A DNA stretch of 64,000 nt, from contig MU863938.1 in assembly GCA_033296885.1 (NCBI GenBank), forward strand, positions 62,001-126,000, read 5' to 3'. This DNA comes from Triangularia verruculosa. Lineage: Eukaryota > Ascomycota > Sordariomycetes > Sordariales > Podosporaceae. Below the pieces are notes generated by a model. It had not been told where the DNA came from, did no database searches, and was given only the letters and a program-made list of their open reading frames with translations. The translations under genes and the position numbers were made by a program. Positions 24,289 to 33,457 of the stretch are shown here, one piece after another; the stretch's first letter is position 1; each line of letters begins with the position of its first letter.

Positions 24289-25420
24289 TTACATGCCCAT
24301 TGTGAGCGTGTAGCCGCCATCGACAACCACCGTCTGCCCGTCAATGTACTGGTTGGCAGCCAGCGCCAACACAGCCTGAGCCATATCAATATCACGACCC
24401 GGCCGACCAGCTGGTACCTTTCCCTTGTACTTCTCAGCATCAATATGGCTCTTTTGGTACTCGTCGCTCTCATCCGCCGTCATCTCACTGGGGAACACTC
24501 CCGGAGCGATGCTGTTTACGCGGATCTTGCGGCCATTCTCGGCGATCTCCGCCGCCATCATTCTTGTGAGGTGAACAGCGGCGGCCTTGCTGGCGTTATA
24601 GCTGAAGTCTGCAAAAGTGTCAACATTCTGGCAACGAGTAAAAGGTTTGAAGAAACTTACGGTGCTGCGACCCCTTCACCAGCCCACTGATGCTGCTAAT
24701 GTTGATCACGGTCCCGGACCAGTGTGGGTGCCTCTCTGAGCTGGCCTGCAGCAGTGGCAAGAACGCTGACGTCATAAAATAAATGCTGGCCACGTTTGTC
24801 TGGTACGTGTCCGTCCAGTCCTTCTCAGTCATGTTCTCATTCTCAAACAGGTTGTGCTTCATCTCCTGAGCGGTCTCTGTCTCCGTTGTGACAGTTGTGC
24901 TACTCACGCCTGCATTGTTGATCAGAATGCATAGGCACTTCTCCCGCTCGGAAATCTCCTTGTACAAGCGGGAAACCTCCTCCTTCTTCGTGACGTCTCC
25001 CTGAATGGCAATGATCTCGCCCTCGATGTCCTTGTTGTAGATCTCGACCACCTTGTCGAGCTTCTCCTTGGTGCGGCCGACAATATAGACCTTGGCACCG
25101 TTCACCGCGAGGGCCTGTGTGGCCATCAGACCAATGCCGGAACCGCCTCCTGTGACGAGGGCGACGCGGCCTTTGAGGTTGAAGAGGGAGTTGCGGTTGA
25201 AGTCATCGTGAGATGCAGCGGCGACGCTCTTGGACATTTTGGTGAAGCGGCGGGAGGTTTGCTTTTGAGAAATGTTCAGTGATAGTGGACGAGGAGCTGG
25301 AGATGCTGTTCCGGGAAGCGCTGTGTGGATTGCGCGGGAGAGAACTGGGAGTGTTCTAATTCTTGTGGTGGAAAAGGCGGCTGATTGAATGAGACGAGGT
25401 GTCAATCGTGAGAGGGTCAT
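24289..25420 (-). CDS. Short-chain dehydrogenase/reductase with likely mitochondrial presequence
   Basis: Two exons (25420-24661 and 24608-24289) are separated by a 52-nt intron GTAAGT..TTTGCAG; the product is 359 residues. The SDR core is complete: cofactor loop TGGGSGIG, GDVT, NNAG, the Ser of ISSISG, and the catalytic Tyr-x-x-x-Lys in SYNASK, which is created exactly at the exon junction. A C-terminal PGVFPSEM segment and DGGYTL follow. It resembles 3-oxoacyl-ACP reductase/RhlG-like SDRs; the substrate is unknown. The first about 60 residues are rich in Arg, Ser, Thr and Leu and lack acidic residues (LTPRLIQSAAFSTTRIRT), typical of a mitochondrial presequence. An internal Met (MSKSVAAASHDDF) could start a cytosolic form. 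Confidence 0.88.
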
Positions 25421-26089
25421 GGCTGGAAGTTTAAAGCGCGTACAGTGTGATAAAAAGCAATAGGAGCTCTTAAAAGGGTACGATTAAGCTCACTATGAGT
25501 TTCCTACTACTCGATTTCGTCATGGATTGCTGCGGTTGTCGATCTGCAAGATCGATGATGCTGGACCCTTTCACTTACACGTCAATTGACCAATCAGAGG
25601 CGTCATAGCGGCTTGCCTCTGGCGGGACCATACTGCAGCTTCCAAAAACCGAAGAGGTGAAACGGGTTGGAAACTTCAAGTCGGACACATTGCATTGCAT
25701 TTTTCTCGAAGATCCACGCGTAGTGACAGCTTAACTGATCTGAGTTGAAGATGTGGAAAGTGCCGGTTGGGGGAGACACCACGCTGGTGGGGTACAAACC
25801 GGAGTGATTGCCCCAGGTTCAAGAGCGAAGCAACAACTATGAAGACGTGAAGCAAAGCTTTAACATACCAGTAGCCAAATCAGGTAGTTTCCGGAAGCTG
25901 ATGAACCTCAGTTATATTTTAAACGGCTAAAAGTATAATTAATACGATGATGTTTCTTTGTAGGGTTTCCTTTTTCTCCACTTTAAGATGATTCGAGCAT
26001 TTATCAGTACACACAACATGGCCGATTGCGCAACGAGCATCCTACCGCTATCTGTTTGCAAAACTAGGTAGGTATACCTGCCTTCCTCT
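25421..26089. other. Intergenic region
   Basis: Contains the promoter of the SDR gene and the 3' flank of the transporter gene. No gene, tRNA or repeat was recognised. Confidence 0.5.
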
Positions 26090-27110
26090 TCAATCGCGGT
26101 GCTCACGGTGCTCCACCGCGGCCAACTCAACATCTGTCTTGGGCCAAAGATGGCTCAGATCGCCAACCGGAAGACTCAGTGTGATACGCATCTCGCCAGC
26201 CATGATGATAAAACACATGTACCATCCCAGCAGAGCCACTATGAACAGTAACGCACCACCACCCTGTTATCAAGTTACCATTAGCGACTGGTCTTCTGTT
26301 CTTGAGAGAAATTACCGGTACCTTACTTACCTTTTGCAGTTTTCCAGCGCCGTCAAAATCGCCAACACTCGCTCGGAAATAAGCACCACTCAACACCCAA
26401 GCACCAACGCTGACCAACAAGAAGATCGCCGCGAAAACGGCATTGATCTTGCAGGTGAAAAAGAAAAAGGTGAACAGAGCGAATCCCCACACAACCAGAT
26501 AAAGCGCAATAACCGAGTTGTACTCGCGAGAAGCGAGACCCGTAGGATCGGCTTCGGTGGCATACGGGGCAGCCAGTTGCAATGTTGGGAGCTGAAGCAT
26601 TCCGAAGCTCAGCCAGAACACTGCGAAGAGGCCCATGACCATCATTGGGAAGAAATTTCCCATTATCCACTCGAAGACCATGGCGAAGAGGAGCAGGACG
26701 GGGCCGACGAAGAAGAAGATTCCGCTGTTTGATTCAAAGTGACTTAGTAGCCAAACGGGATTGGAATTGCAAGAATTTATGACTTACACGACAGGAGAGA
26801 AACCAGAAGCCCCGCCCCATCCCATGCAGACGATCGAAAAAGTGAATGTCGAGATCACGAAACTTGATCGTGTCAATGCTTTTCTCGAGGCAGGCAACTA
26901 TGAGACTCACCCAACAAAGCCTAATGCCGTGGGGTTGGCAAACCGCCTGTTATTGTCACCGACATGAGGCACTTTCGGCGTGAGATAGAGCTTCTCAAAG
27001 AGCTCCGGCGACATCGTCACCCCAGTTTGCGTCCTATGAAGCCCCTTTTCCTCATCTCCCACCACTCGGATGCCATTGGAGCTCGTGGCTGGCTCGCTCG
27101 GGGTCGACAT
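26090..27110 (-). CDS. Gpr1/Fun34/YaaH-family (acetate/ammonium-type) transporter
   Basis: Four exons on the minus strand (27110-26911, 26862-26788, 26724-26331, 26263-26090) give 280 residues with every junction in frame. The family signature appears as FANPTALGFVG at the start of the membrane domain. Six hydrophobic helices follow (for example GIFFFVGPVLLLFAMVFEWI and ALLFIVALLGWYMCFIIMAG), and LSLPVGDLS near the end is characteristic. The N-terminal cytosolic tail is hydrophilic and holds ELFEKLYLTPK, common in fungal members. Characterised relatives (yeast Ato1/Ady2, Aspergillus AcpA) move acetate or take part in ammonium export at the plasma membrane; the substrate here is inferred. The first intron is only 48 nt. 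Confidence 0.92.
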
Positions 27111-27898
27111 GATCTCGTTGTCGTTACAAAATACCGCCAAAGTCTGAGGCGGTTTTCCTGATATGCGGTGTCTGGCCGCTTTGAGGAAACCAAACAAAAG
27201 GAGAGAGTAAGCAGCGGGAAGCAGGCCATAATGACGCCTCTGAATTCGAATACTTTACCTCGAGCAATCAATAAGCGCCCACCCTGAATCCTGCATCTTA
27301 CGAATCGACGCGTTTCCGACCGAGAATGGCACAACGTGCAGCCCAAAACCACAAACTATTGCTTCTCGGCCGTCCATATGGCGTCCTCCCGCACCAATCC
27401 AGCGGCACGACAAGGACTCACCTTGCCAATAACGGTGAGGATCATTGCTTGCGACCTTCCCCAGATTCTGTCATGAACGGTACCGCTCGGACACCACCAC
27501 ACCATGTGTGTGAGTTTGGTGTGTTCTAGCTCAAGTTCCCCGCGTGTTGTGTTGGGTCTTGACAGCTTGGGGTAGCTGAGGAAGCAGTGACTAAGAAATA
27601 TTGGGAAGAGGCACCGGGTTTGAAGAGGGGCTAGAATGCAACGGTGTCTCTGCTGCGTCACGTTGACAGCAGAGCTTCAACTGCCGGTGGTATTTTAAGG
27701 TCCGAATATGGGACCTACCTATTCTGCGTTGAGTTGATGAAGATTGTAGTCATTGGGAACCAATTGGTAAAGTCAACGGAGATCATTCAGATAATAACTA
27801 ATTATGACATAGTTGATATCAAAATTAAATAGCAACACCAAGACTCCTGCTTGCTAATTATATATTCCCGCCTGCTTATCATCAAATGCCACCAAAAA
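27111..27898. other. Intergenic region between transporter and ATP-grasp gene
   Basis: Holds the promoter of the transporter (minus strand) and the 3' flank of the ATP-grasp gene. AT-rich near 27730-27870. No gene was recognised. Confidence 0.5.
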
Positions 27899-29458
27899 TC
27901 AAAATACAACTTCTTCACTTCCTTCCCTCACCTTCTCAATCATCTCCCCTAATTCTGTCTCATCCTTTGCGCCTACAGCCAAATCAGCAATGCTCCCCTC
28001 CTCGTCCTCATACCAGCTCAGCGCAAACATCCTCCCCTCCTCAAAATCCCTCTTCCACTGCCTCACAAACTCTTCTCTCGTCCCCTTGACCGTAATCCCA
28101 AAGCTACTCGCATAATCTAGCCCTTTCCCACAAAAATGCCCCTTGAGCAGCGGAAGGGCCAAACTCCCCGAAGTCCGCACATTCAAATCCACCACGTGAT
28201 ATTTCGTCCTTTCCCCCGTGTGCGTCTCCGTCTCCCCCTCTTCTTTCGTCTCCAAGACATCAATCCCCACCGGCCCGACATACCCATGCTTTGAAACAAA
28301 CCCAGCCGTTCGCTCAACCAGCTCTTTGAATCTCTGGTGCAGAGCCTCTTGCCGCGAGTAAACAATCGTGGACCCGACCCACGCGCTGTTCCCGTCAATC
28401 ATTTGCTCCGACGCCGCGAGAAAGATGTGCTCTCCGTTTTCCTTGACAAAAAACGTGAGTCCGTAGTCGCCAATGGGGTTGGAGACCATGTCCGAGATGA
28501 TCACCGCTCCTGGATCCATGTGGTGGTTTTCTGCCGTGACTTGGGAGAGTAGCTTGCGGAGGGGGCCATCGGCGCTTTCAAAGTCGGAAAGCAGCTCGTC
28601 TTTCTGTTCTTGGGTGGTGACGACCCAGGTGCCGGCTCCGCCAAAGACCTGTTGATTTTTCAAAACAAACGGGACAGGGCGGGAGGAAATGGCCGAGAGG
28701 ATTCTGGAAGATTGGGCTTCGAGCCACTGGCCTCTTGGGCCGGTGCAAGAGACTGGAATGAAGGTGAGATCGTGCAGTCGCGTGTCGGCGCGGCAGGCTT
28801 CACAGCATGACTTTGGGGAGACTGGCGGGTAACCCTTGACAGATACAATGTCGCATTTGGGAGTTGGAAGACCGGAGCGGGCGAGACCGGCTTTGGAGTT
28901 GAGGACCCAGTGAGTCTCTAGACAGTGGGTGAGAGGGTACGCTTCTAGGCCGTCGACGACAATCTTGTACGTGATCCTGTCGATGCCATGCTCTTTCATG
29001 GGGATCTTGGAGGGGCCGGGGCAGAACACTAGGCTGGGGCGCTGTGACGGATCGAGAACTGATAGAGTGGTGGACGCTTCTTCACGGTCATGCTCGACTG
29101 TTGAGGGCGACTGATTCATGTTGAACATGATAACGGATGATGGCCCAGCGATGAAGGCGTCCCGTTGGGGGATGAGGCTGAGATACTTCATGGCGAGTGA
29201 CTTTTTGAGCTCATGATTCTTGCGTGTGAGCTCTTCTCGAGGGACCGTGTTGAAAGGGCTGTCTTGATAGAGGTACTTGGTATTGCGTGGAAAGTCAGGG
29301 TTGAGGTCGACGCCGCTGTTGACGCCGCAGAACACCATGCCCAGTCGAGCGTTTGCATTCTTCGGACCTGCACGCCTGTACAGCTCTGTAAGCGTGGTAT
29401 CTAGTCTGATGGTTGGCAGCTGGATGCCTGCCAGGCTCGGGTTATCAACGGAGCCCAT
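27899..29458 (-). CDS. ATP-grasp domain protein (fungal 'solid-state culture-specific' type)
   Basis: An intronless frame of 519 residues from MGSVDNPSLAGIQLPTI. The C-terminal half has ATP-grasp features: a lysine-containing strand FVLKNQQVFGGAGTWVV, a hinge-like stretch NPIGDYGLTFFVKENGEHIF, and the metal-binding signature VDLNVRTSGSLALPLL (Asp-x-Asn-x-Arg). The N-terminal half (RLGMVFCGVNSGVDLNPDFP and IAGPSSVIMFN) matches a fungal family I recall under the label 'solid-state culture-specific ATP-grasp protein'. ATP-grasp enzymes join a carboxylate to an amine or thiol through an acyl phosphate; neither substrate is known here. The frame is open for 95 codons upstream (to 29743), but that part has no ATG until residue 28 of the extension and looks like leader. 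Confidence 0.8.
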   Translation of the reverse strand: MGSVDNPSLAGIQLPTIRLDTTLTELYRRAGPKNANARLGMVFCGVNSGVDLNPDFPRNTKYLYQDSPFNTVPREELTRKNHELKKSLAMKYLSLIPQRDAFIAGPSSVIMFNMNQSPSTVEHDREEASTTLSVLDPSQRPSLVFCPGPSKIPMKEHGIDRITYKIVVDGLEAYPLTHCLETHWVLNSKAGLARSGLPTPKCDIVSVKGYPPVSPKSCCEACRADTRLHDLTFIPVSCTGPRGQWLEAQSSRILSAISSRPVPFVLKNQQVFGGAGTWVVTTQEQKDELLSDFESADGPLRKLLSQVTAENHHMDPGAVIISDMVSNPIGDYGLTFFVKENGEHIFLAASEQMIDGNSAWVGSTIVYSRQEALHQRFKELVERTAGFVSKHGYVGPVGIDVLETKEEGETETHTGERTKYHVVDLNVRTSGSLALPLLKGHFCGKGLDYASSFGITVKGTREEFVRQWKRDFEEGRMFALSWYEDEEGSIADLAVGAKDETELGEMIEKVREGSEEVVF

Positions 29459-30664
29459 GGTGGAAAGTGGTTGACTTGCTGTAACACAGTACTTGCGGGA
29501 AGGATCAGTGAGTTTGACATTGAGCTGTGAGTCCCTAAAAAGGCTCGGTCTGCATTTTATGTTGACATTGTACCTGCCATTAGTGTAGATACCTATCGTG
29601 GACGATGCATGTGACGTGGACCGAGCAGCTCCTACCCGATTTAGCAGAGAAAGCAACGTCATTGCGGCAGTTGGTATTGATACCAAAAGATGGCGTCCAG
29701 TAGGTCCGAATAAGCTATCAAGTAGCGTCCGATCTTTCTGCACTGATTAGCGGTCCGTTCCCAGGGGCTCGTGGAGGTCCGTTCCAGAACCAAAAAGCAG
29801 GGGCTGTGCGGTGCGGGTGGTCCCAAGATGTCGGCTAACAGTGAGCCGATGACATCATCATCCAAGACATTGGGCGCCTTCTTCACCGACAAAAGCTGTT
29901 TGTCAGTCTGATTGATCCTTTATGAAGATCAGAAGAGCGGAGAAAGTCATTGTATGACATCGATGTCTCGTTTGATGAGGATGTGCGGCTGTTTTTGACT
30001 CCGTCGATGATGATGAGGTTGAGAACGATGCCCGATGCCCACAGGAGCAAGCATTCACAAGGAGCACGTTGCAAAGCCTCATCCCTATTATGCTCTGTTG
30101 AAGCTATCGGCGCTTCATACCAGAACAAGCATCGTTGTCTTGGTGGTTAACCATGCCTGGCTGATTCTAGCCGTGGTTGCTCATCGCACCAAAGCCGCCG
30201 ACTGTATCCGATCGCTCCATGGTACCTTACCTTATCTACACTTCCCCTTATTGCCTTCTCCAAACTATCCGCAGGAGTATATTAATGTTCTCTTCTCGAA
30301 GTTCCCAGATTGATTTGACGAACCAGTCCAGAGTCGACATCTTTGCCCCTGGGTATCCGCCTAACAACTCCCGATGTGCCTATCAGGCACCCCAATCTAG
30401 GCTAAACAACACCCCATCTCTAAAACTTCCTAGTCGGGACCAGCCGGCCAAATAGATGACCTGCAATAATATACAAGGTGAAAAAAAGTGTTGGCATTGG
30501 TGCGGGGAACTTGTAGATCATCCACATGTTGAATTCACCCGTCACAAGAAAATAATATGTAGTAAAGATTTCTCGAGAATATATACCGGCCGTACATTTC
30601 CCTCGAACAACCAAATGCTGCGTCTCCTCTCCCCTAGCTCAACAAAGCTCAAATCGACTTCAAC
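29459..30664. other. Intergenic region upstream of the small secreted protein gene
   Basis: About 1.2 kb with no convincing gene. An AT-rich element aatatatac at 30579-30587 lies about 80 bp before the ATG at 30665 and may be a core promoter. Confidence 0.45.
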
Positions 30665-31034
30665 ATGAAGCTCCTCAAAGTACTAGCCACTGCCACGCTG
30701 GCGATCGCCTCTCCCGCTTTGTACGGCCGTCAACACAATGTGACAGGCCCATGTCCTGTTACCGCGACCAACGTCGAGACCTGCAGAGATATGATCGATG
30801 CTTCGGCTTGCTGGAACGGCATCATTGGGGCCAACGGTGACGGCAGCAGTCAAAATGCGGAGAGACTGTGGAGTTGTGTGCCAGGAGGCAAGAAGAACGT
30901 GTGTTGATACTGGTGCTCGTTTTAGTCAAAGGAATGTTTACTGATGACCACGTTACTAGATGTGCGATTGCTTTGGATGCGATTGGGGGCTGGACAGATA
31001 TGTCACTCGGTACAAGCTTTGCGATGAGCCTTGA
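30665..31034 (+). CDS. Small secreted cysteine-rich protein (102 residues)
   Basis: Two exons, 30665-30898 and 30960-31034, with a 61-nt intron. Splicing replaces an immediate stop with a second half that begins MCDCFGCDWGLD. Residues 1-16 or 1-19 form a signal peptide (MKLLKVLATATLAIASPAL). The mature part is about 80 residues with eight cysteines (an even number, suited to four disulfides) and one N-glycosylation site (NVT). Small, secreted, Cys-rich proteins with no recognisable domain are typical candidate effectors or antimicrobial-type proteins in fungi; no function can be assigned. Intron acceptor and branch (ttactgatga, ttactag) are good. A model without the intron would be 80 residues with only five cysteines. 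Confidence 0.72.
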
Positions 31035-31410
31035 AGGGCTGATCTGAAAAGTTAGTCTGTGGGCGCAATCAAGTAATAGATAGAGGAGCATATTTTGGGC
31101 AAGGAGTTTGTGGCCTTCATGTTTTGAGATGTGTATGTCAAAATCCAGGAAATCCACGACTGGGTTGACCAAATATGTTATATGCCTATATACGTTGTTA
31201 AATACACGCTATGCAGTATGCAAGATAATCCAGTTGATGTACGACCACCTTCCAACACCTTTCCGTTGCCACCATGTCTTTGCTCGGGGTATCCGCCTTG
31301 AAAGATTCTATGTAGCTTGGAAATGCACTCATCACATCATAATGCTTCAAACTTGCCATCGACAAGCCTAGGAAGTCGCTTTAAACCAAAGCCCTCAACC
31401 TGATTCCACC
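31035..31410. other. Intergenic region between convergent genes
   Basis: 376 bp between the ends of the secreted protein gene and the MCP1-like gene. Nothing recognisable in it apart from 3' flanking sequence. Confidence 0.5.
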
Positions 31411-32513
31411 TCAAAACAGACCAGGCACCTTCTCGTACAAGCCATCGTACACTTTTCCAACCCACCCAAGGGTCTCGCCTCCTCTGCCCACCACTCCAAG
31501 GCCACCGGCGGCCCACATCAAGCACCCGATAGCAGCAACTCCGTTAATCACCAACAATCTTCTCCTTCTCTTCTTCTTGGTCTGCTTGTCGACTGCCGCA
31601 TTACCAGTATGCCTTTCAAGCTGCCACCCGGCACCCTGCGCCGCTCCGACCCATTTCGCCCATCCCCAGACCATGTGCCCAACACCCAGACCAATCAACG
31701 AGACAAACGACGTCCAAGAGATAACGGGATGCTTCGCGAACCCATGCGCAACGTACGCCAGTCCGATATTGGCACTGTCACCCTCCACCAGAAGTGGCAA
31801 GCCCCGATTCATAAAAGCATGCACTGCGAAGATGACCGTGAAGCCGTACCCTGACGCGCCAATATAGCTGAAGGTGGGCCACCCACTTCTCAGAGTAGGG
31901 GTTTGTTTTGTTGGCACGCTGCCCTTTCTGTGGTGGTGGTCGTCGCCATAATACCGCTTAAGATTTTGAGACCTTCGAATAAGGCGAATGGCTATCCCGG
32001 TGCCGACGTGGACAACAACTGGGAGGGCTACCAGTAGCGGTTCGGAGAGGGGTGTTTGGTAGATCTCGCGCGCTAAGAGGAGGTACGACTCGGAGGCAGG
32101 TACGGAGCGGGCCAGGACGGGGATAACTGAGGTTGTGGCCAGGTGTAAGGTTGTGAAAAGGGAAAATGTATACGACGAGTAGCGTTGGATGCGTGTCACT
32201 GAAGGGTTGGTGTTAGAAAGAAAGTTTCGAAGGGTCAGCAAAAGTGAGACTTGCGATAAAAGATGGGCCCATGACCGGCGCCGCTTAACCCTACACTGGA
32301 AGTCGTTGTTGGGTTGGACCGGAGCGAGTGTGTCGAGTCCGAAAGCGATTCTTCTGGTTGTTCAGGTAGTGGTGGGAGGTCTTTGTCCGTATATGGGACA
32401 GAGGCAGGAGAATCCATTGGTGTTGGATCCAGTTCGAGTAACGACAGGGAAGTTGAAGCGTTGGACACAAGAGTGTCTTGAGAAGCTCGTGATCGCAATG
32501 AGCGGTACTCCAT
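31411..32513 (-). CDS. MCP1-like mitochondrial membrane protein (DUF1691)
   Basis: Two exons on the minus strand (32513-32255 and 32198-31411) give 348 residues. The N-terminal about 85 residues are Ser/Pro-rich and hydrophilic. The second exon encodes hydrophobic helices with the phrases TRIQRYSSYTFSLFTTLHLA, ALPVVVHVGTGIAIRLIRRS and VSLIGLGVGHMVWGWAKW, matching the DUF1691/MCP1 family. Yeast Mcp1 sits in the mitochondrial outer membrane and works with Vps13 in lipid homeostasis at contact sites; the same role is inferred. The intron has a GC donor (GCAAGT, 32254-32249), branch CTAAC and TTCAG acceptor; using the GC donor gives the expected junction FYLTRIQRYSS. The chosen ATG (MEYRSLRSRAS) is the first in frame. 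Confidence 0.82.
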
Positions 32514-32851
32514 GATGGAGGGAGGGAGAGACAAACGCGGCGTGACACGGCCTGTCCCAGAGAAAGCGCAGTGCAGAATCCGCGGTAGTGGTTTCTGTGG
32601 TTTTTCACAGCCTTGAATTTGTTGAGTCCCGAAAGGATGCGTTGGTCGAGTCGTTGCTGGCGTCTGAGCCTAGCGGAGACCCTGGGGAACAGTGGCCCAC
32701 TAAACCCGGCACTAACCCCACGCTTTCCAGGGTCCCAGGACTTGGCACACCTCATTTCAGCACGAGCACGCTTGTCCTCGCCGCAAAGTTCGGATGCCTG
32801 ACGAAAGCTATCCAGAATCAACACGCCCTTCGCGTATCTGTACCGCCCGCG
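32514..32851. promoter_or_regulatory. Shared divergent promoter (MCP1-like / C2H2 gene)
   Basis: 338 bp separate the ATG of the minus-strand MCP1-like gene from the ATG of the plus-strand zinc-finger gene, so both promoters must lie here or overlap. No specific operator was recognised. Confidence 0.5.
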
Positions 32852-33352
32852 ATGCCTCCACGAAACCAGACCCTACCGCCAGCTCAGACCTCGTCAGCAC
32901 GAGAAGCGCGACAGGCATTCTACTGCCAGCTATGCCAGAAGGGCTACAGCCGCAATAATGACTACGAAGCCCATCTCAGCAGCTATGATCACACCCACAA
33001 GCAACGCCTGAAGGACATGAAAGCAATGGTGAAGGACCCTAATGCCATTGCCCGCGCTCGACGACAAGAACAGAAGGCCGAGGGTGTCATCAGCATCAAG
33101 CTCGGCGAGGCAGCGGCATCAACAGCTGGAGGAGGTTTCAAGAAGGGCGGCTTCAAAAAGACAGGCTTCAAGTCAGCATTCGTGCCGGTAGCTGGAAACA
33201 CTGGGCCCGTGACGGATACAAAAACGAATACCACACTCAAACTGGAGGCTCCAGGAGCAGTTGGCTTGCCAGCAGCTACAAGCGAACTCGTGGAAAGCGA
33301 CACAGAGGACGAGGGATACGAAGTTTACGACCCACGGAAACCAACTGATTGA
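32852..33352 (+). CDS. C2H2 (U1-type) zinc-finger protein
   Basis: From MPPRNQTLPPAQ the frame encodes 166 residues. One zinc finger lies at residues 23-50: FYCQLCQKGYSRNNDYEAHL, with Cys25, Cys28, His41 and His47 or His49. The long Cys-His spacing resembles U1-type/ZNF804-GPATCH8-like fingers, which bind RNA or act in RNA processing. The finger is followed by a helical basic segment (KDMKAMVKDPNAIARARRQE), a Gly/Lys/Phe repeat (GGGFKKGGFKKTGF) and an acidic tail (DTEDEGYEVYDP). A nuclear RNA-related role is inferred. The frame extends 88 codons upstream into the divergent promoter, but that part has no conserved sequence. Confidence 0.8.
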   Translation: MPPRNQTLPPAQTSSAREARQAFYCQLCQKGYSRNNDYEAHLSSYDHTHKQRLKDMKAMVKDPNAIARARRQEQKAEGVISIKLGEAAASTAGGGFKKGGFKKTGFKSAFVPVAGNTGPVTDTKTNTTLKLEAPGAVGLPAATSELVESDTEDEGYEVYDPRKPTD

Positions 33353-33457
33353 ACCTCTGTTTTCTGACGGCCAACATCGCGGCATGCACCGCTGATCGAG
33401 AAATCTTTGAAGTTGTCGCAACTCTGTTTATAGGAGCCGTCAACTCCCCCAACCGCA

